DNA of 64,000 bases from Nostoc flagelliforme FACHB-838 (GCF_014698065.1 NZ_JACJSI010000011.1:1-64000), one strand, 5' to 3'. Positions 26,294 through 37,660 are shown, numbered from the stretch's first letter. Made by a program: numbers and translations. Notes: a model not told the origin generated them from the letters alone.

Positions 26294-26743
26294 ATGACTT
26301 ACACAGCTGATGAAGCAACAAAACCAGCTTTACAAACTTTTCAAGGCTTTGATGTAGATACTCAACTAGCCTTGCTTTGGTTCGGTTACTTGGATCTTAA
26401 AGAGCAGCTAAACCCGGCACCTCCTGAAAGCGTTGAAGCTCCTGCTAAAGCAGTCTTTGACCAAATACAGAACTTGTCTAAAGAAGAACAACTGCAAGCA
26501 CAACGCGACATTATTAATGGTGCAGCTAACAATATTACCCAAGGCTATAATTCTCTAAGCCCCAATGCCAAATTAGATGTTTGGTTGCTGCTGGCACAAG
26601 GAATGGACAATGGAAGCGTCATCCAAGTACCATCTGACTATCAACTTCCTGGTGAAACGGATGAATTTGTCGCAATGATCAAAAAACTAGAGTTTGAGCA
26701 GCGCGTTAATTTTATGTTGAGTGTCGTCCAAGCGATGGGTTAA
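26294..26743 (+). CDS. Helical carotenoid protein (OCP N-terminal domain homologue)
   Basis: A 149-residue, all-helical protein matching the N-terminal domain of the orange carotenoid protein alone: [20 protein letters not shown] at the start, [20 protein letters not shown] in the middle and [17 protein letters not shown] at the end. The start at ATG 26294 has a GGAG 7 nt upstream; the in-frame TTG at 26282 is not favoured. Such single-domain proteins bind a ketocarotenoid, quench singlet oxygen, and in some clades quench phycobilisomes. No C-terminal-domain homologue or FRP gene is nearby. A strong hairpin follows it. Confidence 0.92.
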   Translation: MTYTADEATKPALQTFQGFDVDTQLALLWFGYLDLKEQLNPAPPESVEAPAKAVFDQIQNLSKEEQLQAQRDIINGAANNITQGYNSLSPNAKLDVWLLLAQGMDNGSVIQVPSDYQLPGETDEFVAMIKKLEFEQRVNFMLSVVQAMG

Positions 26744-26847
26744 TTAAATCCAAGAACTCTCAATACTTTCTAGAATTGGGGAAAACCGAATGTAGCAAAT
26801 TAAGCTAGACTTGGCTCCTTTTGTTCTAGTTTAATAATTGTTAGCTT

Positions 26848-26885
26848 AAAACTACCGCAGAGATGACCATCTCTGCGGTAGTTTT
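26848..26885 (+). terminator. Rho-independent terminator-like hairpin
   Basis: A perfect 17-bp stem (AAAACTACCGCAGAGAT with its complement), loop GACC, ending in TTTT. It lies 104 nt after the carotenoid protein stop and is the strongest terminator-like structure in this region. Confidence 0.75.
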
Positions 26886-27206
26886 GATGCAGTTTAAGTT
26901 AACGCCAATAAAGGCATTGCGCCCCTATCGCCTGGGCGTACATCTGTACGCTCCTACCAGCCTATTCCTTTTTAAATTTGTATGTGATAATTTCTGCTTG
27001 TAGTTAAACACCGCTTCTCCAACTGAATTACCGTATTTAAAAACTAACATCACAGTCTAAAAGACTTCCCAATAAAAAGTATCCAACTACTGATTATGAA
27101 ACTACCTCACAACATTGGATGATTTATTCTTTGGAAATCCCTAATAAACGGTAAAGACGAGAGTGCTGGAGTTGATCTTTAGACTCTCATTCTTATCTTT
27201 TCTTGA
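26886..27206. other. Intergenic region
   Basis: A 321-bp stretch between the terminator and the LLM remnant. It has short repeated pieces (GGGCGTACATCTGTACGC around 26934 is palindromic). No gene seen. Confidence 0.35.
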
Positions 27207-27422
27207 ATAAAAGGAGTAATAAAAGCCGCTACTAGTGCTTATGGTAACACTACTGTCCTTGTTGGTATAGCGGAGCAAGTAGCAGAGTCTCTTGTGGATT
27301 ACTATGACGCGGGGGTAACTACTCAATTGATTCGGGGATTTGATCCGTTAGGAGATGCGCTAATTTCCCTAGTTCAGGCAGAAGTTCAACACCGAGAGCG
27401 ACAAGCAACTGTTGTCGCTTAA
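27207..27422 (+). pseudogene. C-terminal remnant of an LLM-class flavin monooxygenase
   Basis: An open frame without a start, ending in TAA at 27420-27422. It encodes VGIAEQVAESLVDYYDAGVT, LIRGFDPLGDA and LVQAEVQHRERQAT, which match the C-terminus of alkanesulfonate monooxygenase-like LLM flavoproteins. An in-frame TGA at 27204 precedes it, and the catalytic barrel is missing. It lies 213 bp upstream of the cupin dioxygenase gene and may be the remains of an operon partner. Confidence 0.75.
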
Positions 27423-27635
27423 GGACTTCCAAATATTATAAAATATCCAACTTGTAGGCTGGGTTCGCTAGAAGCATAAGGCACCGTGACAGATTAAAAT
27501 AATTCGTAATGACGCTCCTACGTCGCTACCGCTACGCTAACGTAATTCGTAATTCGTAATTGAATTTTTAACTACGAATTATAAATTAATTAGTTAAGTT
27601 AATCTTAGTCGTCTCCTAACCAGAGGAATTAATAG
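27423..27635. repeat. Dispersed AATTCGTAATT repeats
   Basis: The spacer holds GACGCTCCTACGTCGCTACC and several tandem copies of TAATTCG near 27539-27560, with the complementary ACGAATTATAAATTAATTAG just after, forming a hairpin. Similar motifs occur at 7501-7550. Confidence 0.5.
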
Positions 27636-28301
27636 ATGACGCACATCATCTTGGAACCATTACCAGAAGACCAATGGTTTATTGAGAGCCAGGAACTACG
27701 ATCCTTTGTCGCAACAGTGCGGGAAATTAGCGCTAGTACTGTTGGCGATCGCACCCAAACTCTTGCTAGATTAGAACCCTATTTTCAAGAACTGCTTGCC
27801 CAACAGGAATGGCTACCCCAAAAGTTTGCCCAAGTCAATCCCGAAAGCAGGATGGGCGGCGGTATTGGTCAGTGGTTGCTTTATCGCGCTAAAGACCGTT
27901 CTTTGTCAGTATTCAGTTTAGTGATTCCCCCAGGTTCCACGACTCCTGTCCACGATCATCTAGCCTGGGGATTGATTGGTTTATATAAAGGCAATCAAGA
28001 GGAAACAGTCTATCGCCGTGTAGATAGTGGTGAAGCGGAAGGACACGCACAATTACAAGTAACTGAAGTGCGATTGCTCCAACCAGGGGATATCTACCGC
28101 CTTTTACCCCCAGATAGTGATATCCACGCCGTTAAAACCACATCCCAGAGCGCATCTGTATCCATCCATATCCTGGGTAATGATACTGGTTGTGTTTTGC
28201 GTCACCTGTTCATCCCAGAATCTCACAGTGTCAAATCTTTTCGCTCTGGATATTCAAACGCGCCTTGTAAAGAAGAAGAAAAAGAATATGCCCTACAATA
28301 G
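27636..28301 (+). CDS. Cupin protein, cysteine dioxygenase-like
   Basis: A 221-residue cupin related to the cysteine/thiol dioxygenases. Candidate Fe(II) ligands are His106 and His108 (PVHDHLAWGLIG) and His164 (SDIHAV), with a further His178 in the last strand (SIHILGND). The family oxidises a thiol such as cysteine to the sulfinic acid. No Cys-Tyr crosslink partner can be named. The start ATG at 27636 follows AGAGGAA. Its stop overlaps the next gene by 14 nt, so the two are probably translated together. Substrate is uncertain. Confidence 0.8.
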   Translation: MTHIILEPLPEDQWFIESQELRSFVATVREISASTVGDRTQTLARLEPYFQELLAQQEWLPQKFAQVNPESRMGGGIGQWLLYRAKDRSLSVFSLVIPPGSTTPVHDHLAWGLIGLYKGNQEETVYRRVDSGEAEGHAQLQVTEVRLLQPGDIYRLLPPDSDIHAVKTTSQSASVSIHILGNDTGCVLRHLFIPESHSVKSFRSGYSNAPCKEEEKEYALQ

Positions 28302-29046
28302 ACCACAACCCCCTGTATTCGAGCGAATTGAAGACGAACGCCTCCACCGCAAGCAACGTCTCGCCGCCGCCTTTCGCCTCTTTGGAAAGTTTGGGTTTAG
28401 CGAGGGAATCGCAGGCCATATTACGGCTCGTGATCCAGAGTTTACAGACCATTTTTGGGTCAATCCATTCGGTACATACTTCGGTCATATCCGAGTTTCT
28501 GACCTGCTCTTGGTTAACAAAGAAGGTGAGGTGGTTAAAGGCGATGCTGAGGTAAATCGAGCTGCTTTCGCCATCCATTCTCAGATTCATGAAGCTAGAC
28601 CTGACGTAATCGCGGCGGCTCACGCCCATTCACTTTATGGTAAAGCTTGGTCTAGTTTAGGTCGTCTCCTTGACCCCTTGACTCAAGATTCTTGTGCTTT
28701 TTATGAAGAACATTCGCTGTTTGACGATTTCACTGGTGTTGTTTTAGAAACTTCAGAAGGTGAACGACTGGCGCAAGCCTTGGGGCCAAACAAAGCCATA
28801 ATTTTACGTAATCACAGCATTTTAACTGTAGGACATACAGTAGATGAAGCTGCCTTTTGGTATATTAGCTTAGAGCGATCGTGCCAAGCCCAACTCTTGG
28901 CAGAAGCTGCGGGTAGACCCACTATTATCAAACACGAAACAGCCCGTCTAACACAAACTCAAGTGGGGTCACATATAAGCGGGTGGTTCAGCTTCCAGCC
29001 TCTTTACGACAGAATTGTACGCGAAGAACCCGATTTGCTAGATTAG
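28288..29046 (+). CDS. Class II aldolase/adducin family protein
   Basis: A 252-residue class II aldolase/adducin domain protein starting MPYNRPQPPVFERIEDERLH at 28288. This start is chosen because upstream in-frame codons lie within the cupin gene. Zinc-ligand candidates are the two His in AAAHAHSLYG and the His in LRNHSILTVG; FSEGIAGHITARDP is the N-terminal family signature. The enzymes are Zn-dependent aldolases or epimerases acting on sugar phosphates or related hydroxy acids; the substrate here is unknown. The 14-nt overlap with the cupin gene and flanking remnants of an LLM monooxygenase and a nitroreductase suggest a former catabolic gene set. Confidence 0.87.
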   Translation: MPYNRPQPPVFERIEDERLHRKQRLAAAFRLFGKFGFSEGIAGHITARDPEFTDHFWVNPFGTYFGHIRVSDLLLVNKEGEVVKGDAEVNRAAFAIHSQIHEARPDVIAAAHAHSLYGKAWSSLGRLLDPLTQDSCAFYEEHSLFDDFTGVVLETSEGERLAQALGPNKAIILRNHSILTVGHTVDEAAFWYISLERSCQAQLLAEAAGRPTIIKHETARLTQTQVGSHISGWFSFQPLYDRIVREEPDLLD

Positions 29047-29115
29047 TGCTGTATTTTTTGATACTAGGATAATAGATGGGGAAGGAGCAATTTACCCCAC
29101 TTCCCTTTATTTTTT

Positions 29116-29493
29116 ATGTCAAATTTTCCTATATATATCGGTGGAATCCGCAACCGCCCCCAAGAGGTAGCAGAGATATTGAATTTGCCTTCCTCTGTCT
29201 ATGCTGTATTTGGGCTATGTGTCGGCTGTCCAAATCCTGAAGTAGAAGCAGCGATTAAGCCAAGATTGCCCCAGTCAGCCGTGCTACACCGTGAAACCTA
29301 TAAATTGGCAGAGCAAGAGGAAGCGATCGCTCACTACAACGAAATCATCAAAGACTTTTATACTGAACAAAAGATGAATATTGCTGGCGATTGTTCAGAA
29401 CACTCAGCCCAACGCATCGCAACCGTAGAATAACTGAGAGGACGCGATCGCTTGCGTGAAGCCCTCAATAACCTTGGCTTCAAGTTACTTTGA
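29116..29493 (+). pseudogene. NfsA-like NADPH nitro/flavin reductase, C-terminal remnant
   Basis: The sequence from 29116 reads IYIGGIRNRPQEVAEILNLP, SVYAVFGLCVGCP and HRETYKLAEQEEAIAHYNEI, matching the C-terminal half of NfsA-type nitroreductases. The flavin-binding N-terminal half is absent. A TAA at 29431-29433 interrupts the last part, after which LRGRDRLREALNNLGFKLL continues in the same frame to TGA at 29491. So the gene is both truncated and carries a nonsense change. The 105-residue frame could be translated but would not form a complete enzyme. Confidence 0.78.
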
Positions 29494-29588
29494 CATATTC
29501 TCACCGAAGAGAGCAGGGGGAGAAAGAGCTATTTAGTAATAATTTTGTAATAATTTTTCCGCCTCCCTTGCCTTAAGAGCGCCCCAAT

Positions 29589-30161
29589 TTATACAGGAAA
29601 AAACTGGTCTACAGTACAGCGAAAACCAGGCAATAGTGGAGAAATTAGATTATCACTACTAAATAAAGTTGCTACCAAGCTAAGTTGACTTTGTTCGCGC
29701 CGATAGACCTCTAGTTTACGCGATCGCCAATCAGCAATCCAATATTCTTTTACTCCTCTGGAAGAATAAAGTTTAAGTTTAGCTTCCTTATCTCGTCTTA
29801 AGTCTTCGTTGCTAGCAGACAAAACTTCGACTACTAAATCTGGTGCGCCAGTTAAATGTCCCGCTTCATCCAATGTTAGCGCCAAGGTTTCTTTAGTAGC
29901 CCAAACTACATCAGGAATCACATTATCTGATTCTGAAAACAAAACACCAGGGTTGATTACAGCTTCTCCTAAACCAGTAGAATCTGACCAAATGTTAAGC
30001 TGCTGGAAAATTCTGCCACAAGTTTGCTGATGTTTAAAGTGAGGTGCCCTAGTCATGAATAATTCTCCATCAACTATCTCGTAGCGCGTCCCTTCATTTT
30101 CTGCGAAGAGTTCTACATCGTGAGTTGTCCAACGTACTCCTGTATTAAGCATCTCGCTCAT
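29589..30161 (-). CDS. Uma2 family protein (DUF820)
   Basis: A 190-residue Uma2 protein, a second family member in the window. Motifs: RYEIVDGELFMTRAPHF near the N-terminus, NVIPDVVWA (catalytic Asp), DLVVEVLSAS with Glu, RDKEAKLKLYSSRGVKEYWI with Lys. These fit a PD-(D/E)XK nuclease-like site. Length is typical. It has no clear operon partner; recQ ends upstream of it on the same strand with 94 bp between. Function unknown. Confidence 0.88.
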   Translation of the reverse strand: MSEMLNTGVRWTTHDVELFAENEGTRYEIVDGELFMTRAPHFKHQQTCGRIFQQLNIWSDSTGLGEAVINPGVLFSESDNVIPDVVWATKETLALTLDEAGHLTGAPDLVVEVLSASNEDLRRDKEAKLKLYSSRGVKEYWIADWRSRKLEVYRREQSQLSLVATLFSSDNLISPLLPGFRCTVDQFFPV

Positions 30162-30255
30162 CGGCTAACTCCTTTAATCTGGCTTTTGAATTTTAATAAA
30201 ATAGAATTTATGAATCATACTAATTGGTTCTAAATTCTCAATTCTTCTTCAATTA

Positions 30256-32412
30256 TCATTTACGATTTTCACGCCGCCACTTACTCCGCACTAAGCGAAT
30301 TTCATCAAAAGTGTAGCTTTCACCTAGTTGTTCTTTAATGGGAGTGAGGGAAATGTCACCGAGTACTTCTAAAACTTGCCAAATTTTTTGTTGATGTTCT
30401 AAAGGTACTAATCGATTTAAATCAACTGGCTGATTTTTCTCAATTAGTTTTTCTAGATGAGTGCTAACTGTTGCCGGACTAAGGTTGCGTTTTTGGGCAA
30501 TTTGAGCAATATTTAAACCTTGCTGATGTAATTGTAATGTTTGTAATTCGGTGTAAGAAGATGACTTGGCAGAAGATACGGAAGTAACAGATTTATTTTG
30601 CAAACCTTTTTCTTGGCGGTAGGCGCGAATTTCTGTAATAAACTTTTCACCATATTGAGCGAGTTTATGACTACCAACACCAGAAAGTTTGGCAAATTCA
30701 GCTAAGTTTTGGGGTTGCACCTGTACCATCAATTTTAAAGTAGAATCGTGGAAGATGACGTAAGGTGGTACAGATTGCTCATCAGCTAATTGTTTACGTA
30801 GCGATCGCAACTTCTGTAATAATATTTCTGCTTCTTCTGCTTTTTCACTCCCCTGTTCCCAGGTAATCTTTTGGACTGTGGTTACAGCTAGCGAAACTGT
30901 GCGTTGTTTTCGCATGACTTGCCAACTTAAGGCATTCAGTTTTAAAACTGAGTAACCATCGCTAGTTTGTTCTATTAACCCTTGATGTAAAAGCGATCGC
31001 CCCAACATTCGCCATTCATCTACAGTTCTATCTTTACCAATACCATAAGTAGAAAGTTTATCGTGTTCGTACTGGATAATTTTGTCTTTTTTTGCTCCCC
31101 GTAACACATCAATTATGTGTACCATCCCAAACCTTTCTTTGCAACGCGCCACACAAGATAAAAACTTCATGGCTTCAATTGTCCAATCTTGCATGGGTTT
31201 GGGGTGACGACAATTGTCACAGTTACCGCAATTCCCAGGAAACCTTTCGCCAAAATAACCCAGTTGAATCGTTCGCCGACAATCAGTGCCTTCAGCGTAA
31301 TCGATCATCTGCCGCAGTTGTTGTTTAGCAATCAACTGTTCTTGAGGATCAGTTTTTTGATCGATACTCCATTCAATTGTCTTAACATCACCAAAACTGA
31401 AAAATATTGTACATTGAGATGGTTCTCCATCTCTACCGGCTCTACCCGATTCTTGATAATAACTTTCTATATTTCTAGGCATATCAAAGTGAACTACAAA
31501 TCGCACATCGGGTTTATTAATTCCCATGCCAAAAGCGATTGTTGCCACCATAACCCGGATATCATCTCGAATGAATCGCGTTTGATTACTACTACGTTCT
31601 TCATCACTTAAGCCGGCATGATAAGCCAGAACAACAACTTTATCATTTTGTAATTTAAAAGTGAGTTCATCAACTTTTTTACGAGTTAAACAATAAATAA
31701 TTGTCGAACCTTCACTTTCTCGAATTAGTTCTAATAATTCAGCATAAGCATACTTAGTTTTAGGACGAACTTCGTAATAAAGATTTTCCCGGTTAAAACT
31801 GGCAAGATGGATGCTTGGTTGCTTTAGTCCTAATTGTTGAATGATATCAGCACGGACGCGATCGGTTGCTGTGGCGGTGAGGGCGACGGTAGGGACATGA
31901 GGATAGCGTTTCCTGAGAGATTTCAACTGGCGATATTCTGGGCGAAAGTCGTGTCCCCATTCAGAAACGCAGTGCGCTTCATCAATAGCAAAGCTAGAAA
32001 TACCAATTTTTTCTTTAACTAAATCGAGAAACGGGAGAAATCTTTCACTCAGGAGACGTTCAGGAGCGACGTAGAGTAATTTTACTTTACCGTTGAGGAT
32101 GGCTTCTTCTCGCGATCGCACCTTGTAAGCATTTAAACTGCTATTGAGAAATGTGGCGTTAATATTATTATTTCGCAGTGCTTCCACTTGGTCTTGCATC
32201 AAAGCAATTAACGGCGACACCACCACCGTTAGTCCATTTTTTAACAACGCTGGTAGCTGAAAACACAGAGATTTCCCCCCACCAGTTGGCATCACAACCA
32301 TTAAATCTCGATTTTGCAGCGCATCTTCGATAATTTGCCGTTGTCCGGGGCGGAATTGGTCATAACCGAAGTGATATTTTAGCGCTTGTTCGAGATGGGT
32401 ATACTGAAGCAT
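30256..32412 (-). CDS. recQ: ATP-dependent DNA helicase RecQ
   Basis: A 718-residue 3'-5' superfamily 2 helicase that unwinds forks and recombination intermediates. Domains in order: helicase motif 0 and Walker A (MPTGGGKSL, Lys47), DEAH box (FAIDEAHCVSEWGHDFRPEY, Asp144 to His147), motif VI (ESYYQESGRAGRDGEPSQC), the Zn-binding Cys cluster (CRRTIQLGYFGERFPGNCGN) and a winged helix, then an HRDC domain (about 530-610). A C-terminal HTH-like segment follows (IAQKRNLSPATVSTHLEKLI), as in the longer RecQ forms. The gene is complete. Confidence 0.96.
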   Translation of the reverse strand: MLQYTHLEQALKYHFGYDQFRPGQRQIIEDALQNRDLMVVMPTGGGKSLCFQLPALLKNGLTVVVSPLIALMQDQVEALRNNNINATFLNSSLNAYKVRSREEAILNGKVKLLYVAPERLLSERFLPFLDLVKEKIGISSFAIDEAHCVSEWGHDFRPEYRQLKSLRKRYPHVPTVALTATATDRVRADIIQQLGLKQPSIHLASFNRENLYYEVRPKTKYAYAELLELIRESEGSTIIYCLTRKKVDELTFKLQNDKVVVLAYHAGLSDEERSSNQTRFIRDDIRVMVATIAFGMGINKPDVRFVVHFDMPRNIESYYQESGRAGRDGEPSQCTIFFSFGDVKTIEWSIDQKTDPQEQLIAKQQLRQMIDYAEGTDCRRTIQLGYFGERFPGNCGNCDNCRHPKPMQDWTIEAMKFLSCVARCKERFGMVHIIDVLRGAKKDKIIQYEHDKLSTYGIGKDRTVDEWRMLGRSLLHQGLIEQTSDGYSVLKLNALSWQVMRKQRTVSLAVTTVQKITWEQGSEKAEEAEILLQKLRSLRKQLADEQSVPPYVIFHDSTLKLMVQVQPQNLAEFAKLSGVGSHKLAQYGEKFITEIRAYRQEKGLQNKSVTSVSSAKSSSYTELQTLQLHQQGLNIAQIAQKRNLSPATVSTHLEKLIEKNQPVDLNRLVPLEHQQKIWQVLEVLGDISLTPIKEQLGESYTFDEIRLVRSKWRRENRK

Positions 32413-32557
32413 AGCGATCGCTTTTTCGGGGGCGTTCTGCGTAGATAGTTATTGAAGATATCAGGATTTTAACTCACATCATCGGCAGCCTTCGGAATAA
32501 CTGCGTTTTTCCACTAGGCTTTTTAGTAACAAGCAGATTTGTAATCTAAAATTCACT

Positions 32558-34120
32558 TTAGCATCCATCTAACCGAGAATTTGCAGTTATCTCTTTGCCT
32601 TGATGCCCTATCTGGGTACATTTTAACTGTGATTCTAAAGCATCAATCTTTCGTAAAAGTGACACTCCCCACACTATAGAAATCACTAACTTGATTGTCA
32701 TGCCTACGAGTAAAAGTGTCACTATTGTGGCATTTTTCTTTTGTTGAGCCAGCCTTTTTTGTTGTTCCGCAAGTCGTGCTTCGACTTCTTTAGCACGTTC
32801 AGCCTCTAATGCCTGCTGCACTTCTCGCCGATCTAATTCTTCACTAGCAGCTAAAAATCGATAATCTAAGTTACTCAAGCTTTTACCATTTGCCCAACTT
32901 TGGGCATCAATCAAGGCTTGTCCGCGCAATAGGCGAGATTCATCCCTTTCCTTTGAGGCTACCCATGCATTAAAGGTTTCGTAGTAAGGGCGCAAGTAAG
33001 CTAATTTTTTTCTAACCCATTCTAAATTGAAAACTTCTCGATAAATTCGGTTTTTTATTTTGAGAAAACCTTGCTTTTTGATCACCAAACCAGAAAGCAA
33101 CAGTTCTACCTGTTCTCGGCTATCGTCGGCTGATACTTTTACTCCTTGGAGAATTTGTTGATAAATTCCTAGCAATCTAGCGGCAATTTCTTCATTTCTG
33201 AGGAGGCGATCGCGAATTGTCCGCAAATGCTCCGGTTCATCTTGTGATTCCCATTTTTCGATGATGTATGTTCGCACTACATTTTCTATCCAAAATTCTT
33301 CTGTGCCAGGAGGAATTTTGAGATTTCTACCCATATCATCTTGAGATAAACTTACAAGCAGCCGACACAGTTTTTGAGTAAGAAATGGTTGTCCCTCTGT
33401 CCAAGTTAATACTTGTTTTAAAAGTTTTTGGGGATGATTGTCTTTAATATCCAGTCCCAAAGATAGTGGTTGAGCTTCTTCAAATGTAAAACCATTTACT
33501 TGTATGGCTTTACCAAGATTAAACGAGGTAGTATGATTTCGATATAAAATTAAGTCTGAAGGTGTCGCAACGCCGAAAATTGCAAATGTAATTCGATTAT
33601 ATTCTGGATCAATTGCTCGTTGGTTATAACAGAAACGAATCAAGTTAAAAAAGTCATCAACAGAGAAATCAAGGCTGAGAATACTATCAATTTCATCAAT
33701 GAAAATAAAAATTCTTTCGTTAGGAAACTGAACTAACAAAATTTCCGAAATAAACCGACTGAATTTTTGAACCAAAGAAATGTCATTTTGTTCTTGCCAC
33801 CAAGTTTTCAAATTAACTTTTCCTAAGAGTTTAAAACTCAACCATAGGTCGGCTACAACTCCTTTGTACCACTGCTCTGGAGTTATATTTTCACAACCAA
33901 TATTAGTCATATCAACGGTGGCACATCTGAACCCCTCTTGTTGGAAGCGATGTTTAGTTTTTACCATAAGTGAGGATTTGCCCATTTGCCTACTGCTCAG
34001 AATGTAGCAAAATTCCCCCTGCTTCAAAGCTTCGTAAAGTTCCACATCTGCTCTACGCTCAACATAGCTAGGAGCATCACTGGTGAGTGTACCGCCAACT
34101 TGGTATCGATAATTTTTCAT
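32558..34120 (-). CDS. AAA-like (STAND-type) ATPase with C-terminal membrane segment
   Basis: A 520-residue protein of the cyanobacterial AAA-like domain family. The N-terminus ([20 protein letters not shown]) and Walker A ([13 protein letters not shown], Lys48) are typical. Walker B is [10 protein letters not shown] (Asp142, Glu143). The module ends with the winged-helix-like region ([17 protein letters not shown]). A helical coiled coil ([20 protein letters not shown]) leads to one membrane helix ([20 protein letters not shown]) and a short tail. Many relatives carry WD40 repeats after this point; here the C-terminal effector or sensor is missing. The role may be signalling or a conflict (defence-like) system, which is inference. 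Confidence 0.82.
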   Translation of the reverse strand: MKNYRYQVGGTLTSDAPSYVERRADVELYEALKQGEFCYILSSRQMGKSSLMVKTKHRFQQEGFRCATVDMTNIGCENITPEQWYKGVVADLWLSFKLLGKVNLKTWWQEQNDISLVQKFSRFISEILLVQFPNERIFIFIDEIDSILSLDFSVDDFFNLIRFCYNQRAIDPEYNRITFAIFGVATPSDLILYRNHTTSFNLGKAIQVNGFTFEEAQPLSLGLDIKDNHPQKLLKQVLTWTEGQPFLTQKLCRLLVSLSQDDMGRNLKIPPGTEEFWIENVVRTYIIEKWESQDEPEHLRTIRDRLLRNEEIAARLLGIYQQILQGVKVSADDSREQVELLLSGLVIKKQGFLKIKNRIYREVFNLEWVRKKLAYLRPYYETFNAWVASKERDESRLLRGQALIDAQSWANGKSLSNLDYRFLAASEELDRREVQQALEAERAKEVEARLAEQQKRLAQQKKNATIVTLLLVGMTIKLVISIVWGVSLLRKIDALESQLKCTQIGHQGKEITANSRLDGC

Positions 34121-34324
34121 TTAATTTTAAATATCGTTTTACATCTAAATTAACAAATTTGTCCTGGGACAATTGAGAAAATTCTTATAATTATAATATT
34201 GATGGGTAAGCAATTTCGTAGTAAAGACTTTAGCCTTGATTTTATCAACATTAAATTATAAGCACTAAAGTGCTTACTACGAACCCTCAAAACTAGTTTA
34301 AAAAATGCTAGAAGCATTAGCATT

Positions 34325-35695
34325 TTACTTTCCAAACTGTTGACTAAAATAAAGGCGATATAACTTACACATGGCACTCGCTTGATTGCCGTTAAGTTGA
34401 ACTAACCCCATACTTTCTAGTTTGTAAGCAGCGATCGCATCTAACTCCACTTTTTCATCTGTTGCAATTACCTGTTGCATAGCTGACATTAATTCTGGTT
34501 CTTTTTGCAGTAGAGTCAACAATTCTCGTAAATGCTGACCGTAAATTCCTACTGGTATAGATGCAGTTTCTAGTAATACCTCCAGCGTCATTTCCCCCTG
34601 GCATAGATGATAAAATGCAAGGTTAAGCAGATAGGGATGTCCTCCTACCATTGCGTGTAGAGGTGCAAGGCGTTTTACTCCTTCCGAATCTGCTGCACAA
34701 TCGAGTCCGTAGCATAAAGCCAAATTTTGTAACTGCTTGAGAGTAAATGGTGGCAGTGTAATTGTTATCCCTACATTGAAAGGCGATTGGTTAAGCTTAA
34801 GCGGAATATAGATATCTGTTGTGTGAACTACTACCATCCGCAACTTTTGCCAGATTGGATCTTGCTTTGCTTGTTCATGCCAAAATCGCAACATTGGCAG
34901 AAAGTCTTGGGCAATATTAGGATGTTCAAAAATTCGATGGACTTCATTTAAAGCCAAAACTACAGGACTTTGCTCAATGTATTGCAGCAGATATGCTTCA
35001 AAATAGATTTTGCAGCTAACCTTGCTGCCCATTTCCGTATCCCAAAAATCATCTAAACAGGGAAGGAGATTTAACTGCCTGCTGACATTCACAGAAAACC
35101 AACGCAAAAATTTATCCAGGCAAGCAAAAACGTCTTGGTCAGCTTCTTGAAAGTCCAAATAGACAATTTGATAATCTTGCTCTTTAGCATAAGCAATCAT
35201 CCGATTGAGCAGCGAACTTTTTCCCATCTTTCTAGGTGCTTTGATTCGGATTAAAGCACCAGGGTGTAAAAGTTCTTGACAAACAAGTTCTTCTAGGGGA
35301 GGGCGATTGATGTAAAGAGGAGAACCAAGTGCTACGGGGCCGCTAGGAAATTCTATATTGCTTGCTGAAAATAAGTCTGGAGAAACTATTTCTGAGCTAG
35401 ATTCTTCGTCGAACTTTTGTTCAAGAAAATTCTCTTGAACACTGATCTCGGATTGCAGGTGTTTCTTCAAGGCTAAGTGTAGATTTTTTTTCGTTACTCT
35501 TCTTCCAAGCGCAACAGAAAGGTCTTGCCACAACTCAGAGCCGATTTCCTTAATGTAATTATTGCCGTAGCCAGATTCCTCTGCCATTTCACTGTAAGTT
35601 TTGCCTAACCACGATTGATTAAGCACAAACCACTGAATAGAACCGAGAGGCTTGTCTTGGAGGATTTTTTTTACAGATTCCAGAAGCTCATCCAC
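34325..35695 (-). CDS. AAA-like ATPase with N-terminal VMAP-type HTH domain
   Basis: A 456-residue protein. Residues 1-80 (SIQWFVLNQSWLGKTYSEMA, then GYGNNYIKEIGSELWQDLS) match the small helical domain found at the start of vWA-MoxR-associated (VMAP) and related cyanobacterial signalling ATPases. The AAA-like domain follows, with Walker A APRKMGKSSLLNRM (Lys159). The Walker B region reads VVLALNEVHRIFEH, so Asn250 stands where family members usually have Asp, while Glu251 is kept. This could reduce hydrolysis. There is no visible effector domain. It lies upstream of another AAA-like gene on the same strand, with a 204-bp spacer. Confidence 0.8.
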   Translation of the reverse strand: MDELLESVKKILQDKPLGSIQWFVLNQSWLGKTYSEMAEESGYGNNYIKEIGSELWQDLSVALGRRVTKKNLHLALKKHLQSEISVQENFLEQKFDEESSSEIVSPDLFSASNIEFPSGPVALGSPLYINRPPLEELVCQELLHPGALIRIKAPRKMGKSSLLNRMIAYAKEQDYQIVYLDFQEADQDVFACLDKFLRWFSVNVSRQLNLLPCLDDFWDTEMGSKVSCKIYFEAYLLQYIEQSPVVLALNEVHRIFEHPNIAQDFLPMLRFWHEQAKQDPIWQKLRMVVVHTTDIYIPLKLNQSPFNVGITITLPPFTLKQLQNLALCYGLDCAADSEGVKRLAPLHAMVGGHPYLLNLAFYHLCQGEMTLEVLLETASIPVGIYGQHLRELLTLLQKEPELMSAMQQVIATDEKVELDAIAAYKLESMGLVQLNGNQASAMCKLYRLYFSQQFGK

Positions 35696-37046
<1,351 letters not shown>

Positions 37047-37544
37047 TGGAACGCACTTGGCGTTACCATTGATGCCAACTGTCCTACATGATTGATAGTT
37101 CCACTTTTTTTGAATTAACTGGTGTTAGTCTAAGTAACCAATAATTGAGGTGATTATAGATCACCTCTGACTTTATATGAGAATTACTATATGTCCATTA
37201 AATTAAATCAGCTTTAGGGAATTGCAAAAAATCAATTTTCCTAAATTATTTGTAGCTATGTAGGGGCGCAAGACCTTGCACCCCGACGATAGGGTAGCGA
37301 AGGAGAGGTTAGCCAAACTTCCCTTTCTAAAGCCGAGAGTGCTTGAGAGATAGGTTCTTTCAGTATTAGTGAGTTGGTATTTTAGGAAATTAAGCGATCG
37401 CAGATCAAACTACGAGGAATCTATTCTTTTCTGTCTCCTGCCTTCTAAATGTCATTTCCTAACGAAAGTTAATTACAGTTATGCCCCTCCATTCCTTATT
37501 TTCTTGACTTATACATGGAAAATATGTATAATTATGGGCGCATA
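37047..37544. other. Intergenic region
   Basis: A 498-bp stretch between por and the riboswitch. It includes a hairpin-like segment (TAATTGAGGTGATTATAGAT near 37141) and a GGGGCGCAAGACCTTGCACCCC hairpin near 37263. The promoter for the riboswitch transcript probably lies in its right part. No gene. Confidence 0.35.
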
Positions 37545-37660
37545 GAAGGGGAGTAGCTGCTGGCAAAAAAAAGTTGAAAGCCAGTACATCTGAATCAACA
37601 TACTGGCGATGAGCCTGGTTCAGGTGGCAAATAATCAATATTTGAAAGCGAGACCTTCAC
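37545..37660 (+). ncRNA. yybP-ykoY (manganese) riboswitch aptamer
   Basis: The conserved 5' strand GAAGGGGAGTAGC (37545-37557) and the 3' strand GCGAGACCTTCAC (37649-37661) pair in the yybP-ykoY class (AGGGG with CCTT). In between is the CAACATACTGGCGATGAGCC element that carries the second conserved loop. It lies about 90 nt upstream of a TMEM165/GDT1 gene, the usual target of this class in cyanobacteria. Mn2+ binding should stabilise the aptamer. Boundaries are approximate. Confidence 0.87.

Noticed and set aside
27141-27326. A 61-codon minus-strand frame over the LLM remnant
   Set aside because: It is antisense to a clearly recognisable flavoprotein C-terminus.
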